Source: Pseudomonas alkylphenolica
GTDB lineage: Bacteria; Pseudomonadota; Gammaproteobacteria; Pseudomonadales; Pseudomonadaceae
Length of the DNA: 64,000 nt
Reading direction: 5' to 3'
NCBI RefSeq assembly: GCF_000746525.1
Contig: NZ_CP009048.1
Span: forward strand, 3,589,501 to 3,653,500
The notes under the pieces are model-generated. The model did not search any database, was not told the origin of the DNA, and worked only from the letters and a program-made list of their open reading frames with translations. Of this stretch, positions 37,180-45,842 are shown piece by piece (position 1 is the stretch's first letter; each line of letters opens with the position of its first letter). Both the position numbers and the translations under genes were made by a program.

Positions 37180-37737
37180 TTATGCCGAAGGCTGCCAGCG
37201 GTACTTGCTCAGCTCGTCATTGAGCGGCGTCTGGGCGAACACATTAGCAAAGTTGCACAGGGTGGCGAGGCTCACACCGAGAATCACTTCCAGGGCGTGA
37301 CCTTCGCCATAGCCGGCTTCACGCAAAGCGCTGTAGCCGGCATCGCTGACATTGCCACGGGTGGCGATCACTTCACGGGTGAAAGCGGCCAGGGCTTCAA
37401 GCTTTTCCTGCGGCAGTTCGCCGCGGGCGCGCAGAGCGTCGACCACCTCTTGCGGCAGCTTGGCCTTGTTCAGCGCCACGGCGGTGTGACCGGCCACGCA
37501 GAAGTCGCAGCCATGATTGGTGGCGGCCACCAGCTGCACCACTTCGCGCTCGGCCAGGCTCAGCTCGGCCTTGCCGTTGAGGGCCGAAACGGTGACGTAG
37601 GTTTCCAGCGCGGCCGGGGCATTGGCCAGCACGCCGAGCAGGTTGGGAATGAAGCCCGAGTTCTTCTGGGCGTTTTCCAGGAAAGGACGAGCGGCTTCAG
37701 GGGCGCTTTGCAGCGTGTGTAGAGTAACGCGCGACAT
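37180..37737 (-). CDS. Carboxymuconolactone decarboxylase/AhpD-like protein
   Basis: This 185-residue protein has the AhpD-type redox motif CDFCVAGHTAVALNKAKL (Cys-X2-Cys plus His). Such proteins act as peroxidases or as thiol-dependent enzymes in catabolic clusters. ATG 37737 follows CAGGAGTCC. It is the first gene of the operon that continues with the flavoprotein and ABC importer, and it diverges from the AraC regulator. Confidence 0.82.
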   Translation of the reverse strand: MSRVTLHTLQSAPEAARPFLENAQKNSGFIPNLLGVLANAPAALETYVTVSALNGKAELSLAEREVVQLVAATNHGCDFCVAGHTAVALNKAKLPQEVVDALRARGELPQEKLEALAAFTREVIATRGNVSDAGYSALREAGYGEGHALEVILGVSLATLCNFANVFAQTPLNDELSKYRWQPSA

Positions 37738-37842
37738 GGAGTGGACTCCTGCATACTAGGGTGTCGCACAAGTCTGTTGGTTATAAGAAATACCTTCCAT
37801 ATTCTAGAGTCGTTATTACTTGCTTCTGAGTCTTTCCATTAG

Positions 37843-38754
37843 ATGATTTCCTCCAGCCCACTTGTCGATTGGTTATTAGAAAGCCTTGAGCTAGACGCCA
37901 GCCTGTTCCATGTCGGGCGTTATTGCGGTGGCTGGCACGCCAGCACCCAGGGCCTGGCACGGGCCAGTTTTCACCTGGTGGTGCAGGGCCATTGCTGGCT
38001 GCACATAGCTGGCCAGCCCCAGGCCATTGCCCTGGAAGCGGGTGATGCAGTGTTCCTGCTGCGTGACCTTGAGTACCGGTTGTCTGGCACCGCCGACTGC
38101 GAACTGGCCCGCCAGCAACCGCGCATGGCCATGCTGGCGCTGGACCATAACGCCAGTGAGGGCGTCGGCCTGGTGTGCGGGTTCTTTCATTTCCAGCCGG
38201 GCCTGTCGTCGCTGATCATCGAAGGCCTGCCCGACTGGCTGATCCTGCGTGCTGGCGACCCGGCCCTGAGTGCCGCCACCGCGCTGTTCGAGCTGATCCT
38301 CGCCGAGTGCCAGCGCCAGCCTGCGCCCTCCTCGGCCTTGCTTGAGCGCCTGAGCCATCTGTTGTTTCTCTACGTGCTGCGCCAGCAGGTGCAGGCAGAC
38401 CTGCCCATGGGCGGGCTGGTATCGCTGGCCCGCCACCCACAATTTTCCGCCCTGGTCGAGCAACTGATCGAGCATCCCGAACAGCCCTGGCCGCTGGAAA
38501 GCATGGCAGCCTGCACCGGGTTGTCGCGTTCGGCCTTCTTCAAGCGCTTCAGCGAACTGGCCGGGCAATCCCCCGGGCAAGTGCTGCTGGCCCTGCGCAT
38601 GCGTCATGCCTGCCGGTTGCTCAAGGCTCACAACACCGTCGAACAGGTGTGCGCTGCCGTCGGTTACCAGTCCATCGCTGCCTTCACCCGCGCCTTCAGC
38701 AAAGCCATGGGCGTGCAGCCGGGTGCCTACCGACGCCAGCATGAGGGCCGCTGA
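37843..38754 (+). CDS. AraC-family transcriptional regulator
   Basis: This 303-residue regulator has an N-terminal cupin-like sensor domain (residues about 10-140) and a C-terminal double helix-turn-helix (PWPLESMAACTGLSRSAFFKRFSELAGQSPGQVL, then VEQVCAAVGYQSIAAFTRAFSKAMG). It is divergent from the operon starting at 37737, separated by about 105 bases, and is probably its activator with the transported compound or its product as ligand. Confidence 0.9.
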   Translation: MISSSPLVDWLLESLELDASLFHVGRYCGGWHASTQGLARASFHLVVQGHCWLHIAGQPQAIALEAGDAVFLLRDLEYRLSGTADCELARQQPRMAMLALDHNASEGVGLVCGFFHFQPGLSSLIIEGLPDWLILRAGDPALSAATALFELILAECQRQPAPSSALLERLSHLLFLYVLRQQVQADLPMGGLVSLARHPQFSALVEQLIEHPEQPWPLESMAACTGLSRSAFFKRFSELAGQSPGQVLLALRMRHACRLLKAHNTVEQVCAAVGYQSIAAFTRAFSKAMGVQPGAYRRQHEGR

Positions 38755-38893
38755 GGCAAACTGCGGGCGGTAATCGAACACAAGCGAATTCCAGCCCTCA
38801 AGTCCATCCGGGCAGACTCCGATAGCAGACCACCCACCGCCGATTGCTCGGTACAGCGTGGTGCTGATAACAATTAAAAGGAGTACTGCCAGC

Positions 38894-40519
38894 ATGTTCG
38901 CCGACCTGAAAATTCGCACCGGAATGTTCTGGGTGCTGTCGCTGTTCAGCCTGACCCTGCTGTTCTCCACCGTCAGCGCCTGGCGCGCGGCGGTGGGTAG
39001 CGATCAGCAGATCACTGAACTGGACCTCACCGCGCGCCAGTCGGACCGCTTGAACAACGCCCTGTTGATGGCGATCCGCGCCAGCGCCAACGTCTCCTCC
39101 GGCTTTGTCGAACAGAGTGGCGGCCACCACGACAGCGCCAACAAACGCATGGCGCTGTCCGCACAGCTGATCGACAACAGCCGCAGCCTGCTCGACGAAT
39201 TGGTCAGTAATGCCCAGGACCCGGCACTCAAAGCCCTCGCCGTCGACCTGCAAAACACCTTCGGCAAATACGCCGAGGCCGTCGCTGGGCAACGCGAGGC
39301 GACCCGGCAGAACGACCTGCAACGCTACTTCATCGTCAACACCGAGGCCGGTAACGCCATGGCCCGCATGCAGGCCCTGCGCCAACAGTTGGTGGCGGCC
39401 TTGAGCGAGCGCAGCCAGCAGATCATGCTTGAATCCGAGCGCCGCTTGAGCGCTGCCAAGTTGCTGAGCCTGGCACTGGTCGTGGTCACCCTGCTGCTCG
39501 CCGTGCTGTGCTGGGGCTTTATCGCCCGCCGCGTGTTGCGCCCGCTGCTCGAAGCCTGCCAGCACTTTCAGCGTTTTGCCCAGGATGACTTGAGTGTGAC
39601 CGTACAAGTCACCCGCCGCGACGAGATCGGCGAGCTATTCGCCAATCTTGCCCATATGCAACAAAGCCAGCGCGCCACCCTGAGTCAGTTCACCGGCTAC
39701 GCCACGCAAGTGGCCCAGGCCGCCCAGGTGCTGGAGAACATCACCGAACAGAGCACCAACAGCCTGCGCCAGCAAGACCAGGAACTGGAACAGGCCGCCA
39801 CCGCTGTGACTGAAATGACCACCGCCGTGGAAGAAGTCGCGCGCAATGCCGTCACCACCTCACAAGCGGCCAACGCCTCCAACCAGCTGGCCGAGCAAAG
39901 CCGTCAGCAGGTCAGCGACAACCTTGAGGGCACCCGCGCCATGGCCAGCGAAGTGCAGACCAGCAGTGAGCGCTTGCAGCAGCTGGCCGGGCAGATTCGT
40001 GACATCGGCCAGGTGCTGGATGTGATCCGCTCGGTGTCTGAGCAAACCAACCTGCTGGCGCTCAATGCCGCCATCGAAGCGGCGCGCGCCGGGGAAGCCG
40101 GTCGTGGTTTTGCCGTGGTTGCGGATGAAGTACGCACCCTCGCCTACCGTACCCAGCAATCGACCCAGGAAATCGAGCAAATGATTGCCGGGGTGCAGCA
40201 TGGCACCGAGGCAGCGGTGGCTTCGATGCAGGCCAGCACCCAGCGTGCGCAGTCGACCTTGGGCATCACCCAGGCGTCAGGTCAGGTGCTTGAGGGGATC
40301 TACAGCGCTATCGGCCAGATCAACGAACGCAACCTGGTGATCGCCAGTGCGGCCGAAGAGCAGGCGCAAGTGGCCCGTGAAGTGGACCGTAACCTGCTGA
40401 ACATTCGTGAACTGTCGTCGCGCTCGGCGACCGGAGCGCAGCAGACGCGGGAGGCCAGCCAGGCGTTGTCGGGGTTGGCTGCGGAGCTGACGGCGTTGGT
40501 GGCGCGGTTCAGGGTGTGA
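38894..40519 (+). CDS. Methyl-accepting chemotaxis protein
   Basis: This 541-residue transducer has TM1 at about 12-30, a periplasmic helical sensor of about 160 residues, TM2 ([21 protein letters not shown]), a HAMP domain ([22 protein letters not shown]) and a long cytoplasmic signalling hairpin with the highly conserved tip [35 protein letters not shown] 38894 follows AAAAGGAGTACTGCCAGC. Nothing near it says what it senses; it lies just after the AraC gene, so the compound handled by the ABC cluster is one candidate. Confidence 0.93.
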   Translation: MFADLKIRTGMFWVLSLFSLTLLFSTVSAWRAAVGSDQQITELDLTARQSDRLNNALLMAIRASANVSSGFVEQSGGHHDSANKRMALSAQLIDNSRSLLDELVSNAQDPALKALAVDLQNTFGKYAEAVAGQREATRQNDLQRYFIVNTEAGNAMARMQALRQQLVAALSERSQQIMLESERRLSAAKLLSLALVVVTLLLAVLCWGFIARRVLRPLLEACQHFQRFAQDDLSVTVQVTRRDEIGELFANLAHMQQSQRATLSQFTGYATQVAQAAQVLENITEQSTNSLRQQDQELEQAATAVTEMTTAVEEVARNAVTTSQAANASNQLAEQSRQQVSDNLEGTRAMASEVQTSSERLQQLAGQIRDIGQVLDVIRSVSEQTNLLALNAAIEAARAGEAGRGFAVVADEVRTLAYRTQQSTQEIEQMIAGVQHGTEAAVASMQASTQRAQSTLGITQASGQVLEGIYSAIGQINERNLVIASAAEEQAQVAREVDRNLLNIRELSSRSATGAQQTREASQALSGLAAELTALVARFRV

Positions 40520-40522
40520 GCG

Positions 40523-40587
40523 ATCGCGGGGCAAGCCCGCTCCCACCGGATCATACAATCCCAGTGGGAGCGGGCTTGCCCCGCGAT
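40523..40587. repeat. REP pair after the chemoreceptor gene
   Basis: Inverted copies of ATCGCGGGGCAAGCCCGCTC flank about 17 bases between two convergent genes. Confidence 0.85.
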
Positions 40588-40595
40588 AAAACCGC

Positions 40596-40949
40596 CTACA
40601 CATCCACCAGAATATTGAACCCGCCAAAGATCAACCGCTGCCCGTCAAAAGGCATGGGATTCTTGTCAGGCTGCAAGCGCGGGTCTTCCATCATCTTCTT
40701 CATCCCGGCATCACGCACCTCGCGTGAAGGCCAGAGAATCCAGGAAAACACTACGGTTTCGTCCGGCTTGCATTTCACCGCCATCGGAAACGAAGTCACC
40801 TTGCCTTCAGGCACATCATCGCCCCAGCACTCGATAACGCGCTGGGCGCCACACGCCTTGAACACCACCGCCGCTTCCTCGGCATGCTGCTTGAACTTCT
40901 CGCGGTTGGCGGTAGGCACGGCAAGCACAAAACCATCGACATAAGACAT
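40596..40949 (-). CDS. DUF1428 family protein
   Basis: This 117-residue protein begins MSYVDGFVLAVPTANREKFK and has the family blocks VFKACGAQRVIECWGDDVPEG and FSWILWPSREVRDAGMKKMM. DUF1428 proteins have a dimeric alpha/beta-barrel fold; function unknown. ATG 40949 follows CAGGAGTCAAGGTC. Convergent with the chemoreceptor across a REP pair. Confidence 0.85.
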   Translation of the reverse strand: MSYVDGFVLAVPTANREKFKQHAEEAAVVFKACGAQRVIECWGDDVPEGKVTSFPMAVKCKPDETVVFSWILWPSREVRDAGMKKMMEDPRLQPDKNPMPFDGQRLIFGGFNILVDV

Positions 40950-41218
40950 GACCTTGACTCCTGCACAGGGATTGAATCGATCAGGTTGATCTGTGCAGTA
41001 GTCGATTGACTGCCGGGTGATTCGACAGCCCGAAACGCTCACCGACGAGCGGTCAGACTCAAGTGCTTTTTCGTTTCTGCGTCGCTTTTGCGTTTCTGTG
41101 CGACAGTTCGCACTTCAGGGGCTCCTCTAGTGATTCCTGCTGATGTTAGTTTGCAGAAATGCCTGCTTCTTGAAGCAGACACCTCCTACTCACTATCTGC
41201 AAAGGAATGCCTCCAGCA

Positions 41219-42958
41219 ATGGACTTCTCACTCAAGCACCTGGCTGCCACTACCCTGATGCTGGCCAGCCTCGCGTCGTTCACCAGCCAAGCACACGCCA
41301 ACATCACCCCGCAACAGAGCGCAGCCATCCTCAAGACCTTCAACGACGCTTCGGTGAAGGACTTCAGGCAGTTCCTTGGCAGCCTGGCCAAAAGCGATGT
41401 GGGCAAAACCGACAACCTCGGTGCGACCATCAGCGCCTTCCTCGACAACAAGACCCTCAGCGCTGAACAGCAGAACGAAATCCATCGCCTGCTCGGCCTT
41501 TATGCGCGGGTCAAATACGGCAGCGCAGCCACCGAAACCCTGCGCGAACTGGTGGCAATCCCGACCATGCGCGTCGATGGCGTTGCCCAGCACGAGAACC
41601 CCGAATTCATCAAGATCGCCGACAATATCAAAGCCCTTGCCCAGGCCTTCAACCTGAACTTTCGCAACATCGACAACCGTGTCTACGAGATCGCCCTCGA
41701 AGGCAGCGGCGACGAAGTGGTGGGCATCCATGCGCATGCCGATGTGGTCCCGGTGACCCCGGAAAACTGGGTACTGCAGGACGGCACCAAACTCGACCCG
41801 TTCAAAGTCACCCTGATCGGCGACCGCATGTATGGCCGCGGTACCGAGGATGACAAGAACGGCATCGTCGTAGCGCTCTATGCGATGAAGATCATCAAGG
41901 AAGAGCAGCTGCCGCTGGCGCGCAACTTCAAGCTGCTGGTGGACACCACCGAAGAGACCACTGGCGACGCCATCCCCTACTACTTCGAACACAACCCGAT
42001 CCCCAACTACAACCTGGCGCTCGATGGCGGCTACCCGGTGGTGATTGCCGAGAAAGGCTACGGCACAGTCATGGCCAGCTTTCCTCGCCGTAGCGCAGAA
42101 GGCGAAGGCGCTGAAATCACTTCGATGACCGGCGGCCTGGCGACCAACCAGATTCCCTCGACCTCGGTCGCCACGCTCGTCACCGACAAGCCCGCAGAAC
42201 TGGCCGCCAGTCTGCAGAAAGCCGGTGCGGACTACGCCAAGCAAAATGGCGGCAATTTCGGCGTGACCGCCAAGGTCGTCGGCAAAGACGTGCAACTGAC
42301 CGTCACCGGCGTTTCCGCCCACTCCTCCGAGCCCGAATCCGGCGTCAACCCGGTGGCCCGGATGCTCGACTTCATCCACAGCCTCGACGGCAAGGTAGCG
42401 CTCAAACACAACCAGATCACCGACGCGGCCCGCTACGCCGCCGACAACTGGGGGCTGGACTACCTGGGCGGAAAACTGGGGGTTGGCTTCTCCGACGCCT
42501 TCATGGGGCCGCTGACCACCTCACTGACCTACGTCGGCATGGATGACAAGGCCTTCAAACTCGCGGTCAACCTGCGCGTGCCGGTCGGCAAGTCGCCTGA
42601 GGTGCTCAAGCGTGAACTCAGCGACAAGCTCGCGGCCTGGAGCAAGCAGTCCAAGGTAACCGTGGCCTTCGACACTTCGATCGCCGAGCCGATGTACCGC
42701 AACCCCGAGGGTGAATGGGTCAAGGCACTGCTGGCGGTGGCCAGTGAAAACCTGGGCATGGAGAAAAAGTTCGGCACCTCCGCAGGCGCCACGTCGGTGC
42801 ATGAATTGCCTAATGGTGTGCAGTTCGGCCTGGCCATGCCTGACGTCAAATACACCGGCCACAATGACAACGAGTTCAAGACTGTTGAACAGTTCATGCT
42901 CGACCTGCAGATCGTGACCGAGATGATGGGCCGTATCGGGCAGATGCCGAAGCTTTGA
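41219..42958 (+). CDS. Secreted M20-family dipeptidase
   Basis: This 579-residue zinc peptidase has a signal peptide (MDFSLKHLAATTLMLASLASFTSQAHA). Metal ligands are visible in VVGIHAHADVVPV (His), YGRGTEDDKNG (bridging Asp), DTTEETTGDA (catalytic Glu pair) and the C-terminal GATSVHELPNG (His). The lid dimer-type domain occupies the middle. ATG 41219 was preferred to 41207 because AAAGGA sits too close to the latter. It probably hydrolyses dipeptides in the periplasm. Confidence 0.88.
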   Translation: MDFSLKHLAATTLMLASLASFTSQAHANITPQQSAAILKTFNDASVKDFRQFLGSLAKSDVGKTDNLGATISAFLDNKTLSAEQQNEIHRLLGLYARVKYGSAATETLRELVAIPTMRVDGVAQHENPEFIKIADNIKALAQAFNLNFRNIDNRVYEIALEGSGDEVVGIHAHADVVPVTPENWVLQDGTKLDPFKVTLIGDRMYGRGTEDDKNGIVVALYAMKIIKEEQLPLARNFKLLVDTTEETTGDAIPYYFEHNPIPNYNLALDGGYPVVIAEKGYGTVMASFPRRSAEGEGAEITSMTGGLATNQIPSTSVATLVTDKPAELAASLQKAGADYAKQNGGNFGVTAKVVGKDVQLTVTGVSAHSSEPESGVNPVARMLDFIHSLDGKVALKHNQITDAARYAADNWGLDYLGGKLGVGFSDAFMGPLTTSLTYVGMDDKAFKLAVNLRVPVGKSPEVLKRELSDKLAAWSKQSKVTVAFDTSIAEPMYRNPEGEWVKALLAVASENLGMEKKFGTSAGATSVHELPNGVQFGLAMPDVKYTGHNDNEFKTVEQFMLDLQIVTEMMGRIGQMPKL

Positions 42959-43006
42959 GGCGCATGCGGACCCGTCATTGAGGCGGGCCCCTTGGCGGCG
43001 TGCGTG

Positions 43007-43345
43007 TTAGCTCAATTGAGCGATCAACACTGCATTGCTATAGATCAGGCTGCCATCACTGGCCCGGTGTCCAACCAGATGGAACTGACCGCGTTGATCC
43101 TCATCCAGATAAACGCGTAACTTGCAGTCGGCCAGTGGGCCATAACCCTCTGGTATGACCAGGTTCAACGCGGCCATATCGACATCAACCATGGCTTCAG
43201 GCTCGTGGCTGTTCTGCAGGCGCTCTTCGGCCTGCTCCAGCCTGGTATGGTTAGGGCCCAGAATGTCGAAGTGTATGTCTCCGACCGGAGTGGATTTTTG
43301 CTCGCCGTTGCGTTTGCACCAGCCTTCGATCGTCAGGGTACTCAT
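43007..43345 (-). CDS. Hypothetical protein, 112 residues
   Basis: Begins MSTLTIEGWCKRNGEQKSTP and continues with a soluble beta-rich pattern (GDIHFDILGPNH, LADCKLRVYLDEDQRGQFHL). The ATG follows GAGGATCTGCC. It sits immediately beside the orphan hcp on the same strand, downstream of it. No family recognised. Confidence 0.6.
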   Translation of the reverse strand: MSTLTIEGWCKRNGEQKSTPVGDIHFDILGPNHTRLEQAEERLQNSHEPEAMVDVDMAALNLVIPEGYGPLADCKLRVYLDEDQRGQFHLVGHRASDGSLIYSNAVLIAQLS

Positions 43346-43455
43346 GGCAGATCCTCATGATGTAGACCGTTTTGATCACTACTGAAGGTGTTGACCTCGG
43401 TGCAGGTTGAATCGTTCCTGATTTTCTCGGTTTGGACCGGCGCTCTGTGTTGTTG

Positions 43456-43953
43456 TCACTGCCCATCCCATGGGGTTACGCCCCAAGAGGCATGTCCAGA
43501 AGTGGCGGCGGTATGGTGGGACCAGCTTATGTCTCTGTAGCGGATAGCAAGGTGCTCCTGGGCTTCCTGGTCGTTCAGAAGCACCGAATGGGGCATCTCC
43601 AGCCGTTGGTCAACGATCAGCCCATCCCAGATCTTGATGGTGAAGTATTTTTCCTGATGACCGCTCAGGCTCAGGCGATAAAAGTTCAGCGTGCAGTCAA
43701 CAACCTCACGACTGGCCACCGCTTGCGCTAACAAAGGGGTCGCCTTGTCGATGTACTTGATAATGATCAGCGGGTGATGAATCGCATGTTGGGTGTTGTC
43801 GAGATTGGAAAGGTTGTGGGCGAAAGAAAGCACCATGATTTCGTCACGGTGTGCGGATTGACACTTGTTGGCAATAGAGTCCAGGCCGGAACAGCCAGCG
43901 GAGATCAGTCCTTGTTTCTTGCCAGTGATTGAGAGATAGCCGTGATGAGCCAA
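43456..43953 (-). CDS. hcp: Orphan type VI secretion protein Hcp
   Basis: This 165-residue tube protein of the type VI secretion system starts at TTG 43953 (LAHHGYLSITGKKQGLISAGC), behind AAGGAGTACGTAC. The family blocks DEIMVLSFAHNLSN, HHPLIIIKYIDKATPLLAQA, VDCTLNFYRLSLSGHQEKYF and QEHLAIRYRDISWSHH are intact. No other structural T6SS genes are in the window, so it is an orphan hcp, a class often linked to adjacent effectors. Other starts (ATG 43980) lack a suitable site. Confidence 0.93.
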   Translation of the reverse strand: MAHHGYLSITGKKQGLISAGCSGLDSIANKCQSAHRDEIMVLSFAHNLSNLDNTQHAIHHPLIIIKYIDKATPLLAQAVASREVVDCTLNFYRLSLSGHQEKYFTIKIWDGLIVDQRLEMPHSVLLNDQEAQEHLAIRYRDISWSHHTAATSGHASWGVTPWDGQ

Positions 43954-44006
43954 AGTACGTACTCCTTGTAAGTAAAGCACGCAGACTATTACTTAAGTAC
44001 GAGCCG

Positions 44007-44094
44007 GGTATGTCAGGCGTTTCCGAAAAGTGTTTCCAAGTTGTTACAAACAGCGAATCCAGGATGGCTGATTTTCAGAAACGTCCGACATACC
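44007..44094. repeat. Long inverted repeat between hcp and the effector-like gene
   Basis: Arms at 44007-44029 and 44072-44094 (23 bases each) match at about 20 positions: TATGTCAGGCGTTTCCGAAA versus the complement of TTTCAGAAACGTCCGACATA. They enclose 42 bases in the divergent promoter region. It may be an operator, a cruciform or a transcript structure. Confidence 0.65.
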
Positions 44095-44146
44095 TTTGGC
44101 AAAAAAACTCGTAGCCTGCGTGGTCCGCCTACAGGGAGTACGCAGC

Positions 44147-44230
44147 ATGGCCTATAACTACTTCGCGTCGCTCAACCGCAAGTTCCAGGAACAGCCCTTC
44201 GCCCACCAATTCTCAAGAAGGAATGCGTGA
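44147..44230 (+). CDS. 27-residue peptide ORF upstream of the effector-like gene
   Basis: ATG 44147 follows AGGGAGTACGCAGC, a good ribosome site. The peptide is MAYNYFASLNRKFQEQPFAH followed by QFSRRNA, basic and partly aromatic. Its TGA overlaps the next ATG (TGATGG), which suggests translational coupling. It may be a leader peptide or the remnant of a larger N-terminal gene; no family recognised. Confidence 0.45.
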   Translation: MAYNYFASLNRKFQEQPFAHQFSRRNA

Positions 44231-44943
44231 TGGCGAAGCCGAGCAACAAGTCGAAACTGAGCATGAATGACTTCTGGGAAGTCAGCCATGCCGCGGCGCA
44301 GTTTACCGGTTTCGCCTGCACGATCAGTGCGCGGCATCTGCAGGATGACCAAACGCGCATGCAGTTCAATCGTGAACTTGCTTATTTCGCGCGACGGGTG
44401 GTTCGGGATGTGGAAGAGCGGCGGCTGAGTCCACAGGAGGGACTGCGGGAGTTAAAGGCGGAGCAGCAGAGTTTGCTCAGTGAGTCGCATCGCATTGTCA
44501 CCCAAACACTGGGTTTGATCGGAGGGACCGTTCAAGTCGCGTCTGGGGCCGGTATTTGCTATGGCTCAGTAGGGACTCTGTGCGCCCCCCTCGGAGCGCC
44601 GCTAATAATACATGGCGGTAATAATATCTATGAAAATGCAAGAAATCTTTACGAAAGGAGCCGCGATGTTGAAGGACCGGTGCGCAAAGCTTATCAGGGC
44701 GTCGCAAAACAGCTTGGCTACAGTGAAACTGAAGGCAATATGGCGTACTTGACGGGGGATCTTGCTATGTCTGGCGCTGGTTTGCTACGTCAAGCGTTGA
44801 AGCCTGACGCATGGCGGCTCTACCGTTATATTAAAACCGATCATGAGCGAGCGTACAAACAAATGAGTAAAAAGGCGCTAGCCATGGAGCTTTTGCTAGA
44901 TGCACAGTCAGCACAACAACTTAATGCCGAGCGCAAAAAATGA
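44230..44943 (+). CDS. DUF4225-like protein, putative T6SS effector
   Basis: This 237-residue protein starts MAKPSNKSKLSMNDFWEVSH. After a helical charged N-terminal half, a glycine-rich hydrophobic segment (TLGLIGGTVQVASGAGICYGSVGTLCAPLGAPLIIHGGNNIYENAR, about 95-140) leads into GPVRKAYQGVAKQLGYSETEGNMAYLTGDLAMSGAGLLR. This resembles DUF4225, a domain found with type VI secretion proteins; the assignment is from memory. It lies beside an orphan hcp and is followed with a 4-base overlap by a small membrane protein. The AT-rich composition suggests transfer. GTG 44227 is an alternative start. Confidence 0.6.
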   Translation: MAKPSNKSKLSMNDFWEVSHAAAQFTGFACTISARHLQDDQTRMQFNRELAYFARRVVRDVEERRLSPQEGLRELKAEQQSLLSESHRIVTQTLGLIGGTVQVASGAGICYGSVGTLCAPLGAPLIIHGGNNIYENARNLYERSRDVEGPVRKAYQGVAKQLGYSETEGNMAYLTGDLAMSGAGLLRQALKPDAWRLYRYIKTDHERAYKQMSKKALAMELLLDAQSAQQLNAERKK

Positions 44944-45218
44944 CTGAAACCGATTTTATTTTACTTGTGCTATTCAGTATTTGCAGCGTCAAAATCCTAA
45001 ACTACGGCCTTAACAAAATACCCATGACAGGACCTAGGATAATCATTAGCCTAGCCTATAACGTCTTCATGGGCATAGCTTATCTTGACATCATCAAACA
45101 ACGGAAACCAATCCTGCTTGAAATTGACCCAAGCAGAACTGATTACTATTTAGCAATCCTGTTCACCTCTGCAGCAATGGTTATTTTTCATTGCTGGGCG
45201 TTCCGACCTGAAGGATAA
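44940..45218 (+). CDS. Small membrane protein, putative immunity protein 1
   Basis: This 92-residue protein begins MTETDFILLVLFSICSVKIL and has about three hydrophobic segments (FILLVLFSICSVKIL, IIISLAYNVFMGIAYLDII, YLAILFTSAAMVIFHCWAF). It overlaps the effector-like gene by 4 bases. Membrane immunity proteins are usual for effectors that act on membranes or from the periplasm. It has a paralogue at 45314-45592. The immunity role is an inference from position. Confidence 0.55.
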   Translation: MTETDFILLVLFSICSVKILNYGLNKIPMTGPRIIISLAYNVFMGIAYLDIIKQRKPILLEIDPSRTDYYLAILFTSAAMVIFHCWAFRPEG

Positions 45219-45313
45219 ACATGTGTAGTAATTTTTATGGGGAGATGTGCACCGGTGGTCAACGTGGCTCTACATAGAATAACCGCAGGCCATCTCTATG
45301 GCGAACACAATAA

Positions 45314-45592
45314 ATGAACATCATCGAATTTGCTTTCTTTGTACTCTTGAGCGCCACCGTTTCCTTGCTACTGAATCGTTACCCCATCAAACTAAGATTT
45401 GTTCCATGGAATATATTTATCAGCTTCATCTATAACGCCTTGATGATTGCATTTTATCTTGATGCTATAGAAAACAAGAATTTACTATTTTTTCAATTCG
45501 ATCCAAGTTCCTTTGAGTACCACCCCGTAATCACTATAGTTTCTATGATTATGGTCCTCTTCCATTGGCGGGCGGTCCGAACCAAAGCATAG
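45314..45592 (+). CDS. Small membrane protein, paralogue of putative immunity protein
   Basis: The 92 residues begin MNIIEFAFFVLLSATVSLLL. By eye it shares about 30 percent identity with the preceding protein along its length, keeping positions such as the YN..M..Y LD.I core, DPS and the C-terminal MV.FH..A.R block. Same length, same topology. It could be a second immunity gene for a different toxin variant or an orphan copy. The 95-base spacer has no gene. Confidence 0.55.
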   Translation: MNIIEFAFFVLLSATVSLLLNRYPIKLRFVPWNIFISFIYNALMIAFYLDAIENKNLLFFQFDPSSFEYHPVITIVSMIMVLFHWRAVRTKA

Positions 45593-45619
45593 GTTTCAGC
45601 CCGCGTTTGTGAAGAGACG

Positions 45620-45659
45620 GTAGGAGCTGGCTTTGCCTGCGATGCAAGGCAAAGCCTGC
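45620..45659 (+). repeat. REP-like element, second class
   Basis: GTAGGAGCTGGCTTTGCCTG is followed by CGATGCAAGGCAAAGCC, forming an imperfect hairpin. The related copy at 62638-62680 lies inside the truncated gene described below. Confidence 0.55.
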
Positions 45660-45808
45660 CAAATCCAGCCAACCCCGTAGTCAATCTGTAACATCGTTTG
45701 GCTGCCCTGCTCCAACGCTTGAATCCCACCCCCAACCCCGTTACCCTCCTCTACGTCGCTGTAAATCCAGCGACCAGGTTTGGTCACCTGCGAGAAATCA
45801 AGGCGCAC

Positions 45809-45842
45809 AAGCGCCCCATCCGATTCAGCTGGCGCTTTTTTT
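45809..45842 (+). terminator. Terminator-like hairpin in the DUF3077 leader
   Basis: AAGCGCC and GGCGCTT form a stem across a 15-base loop, followed by seven T. It could end a short upstream transcript or act as an attenuator of the gene at 45992. Confidence 0.6.
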
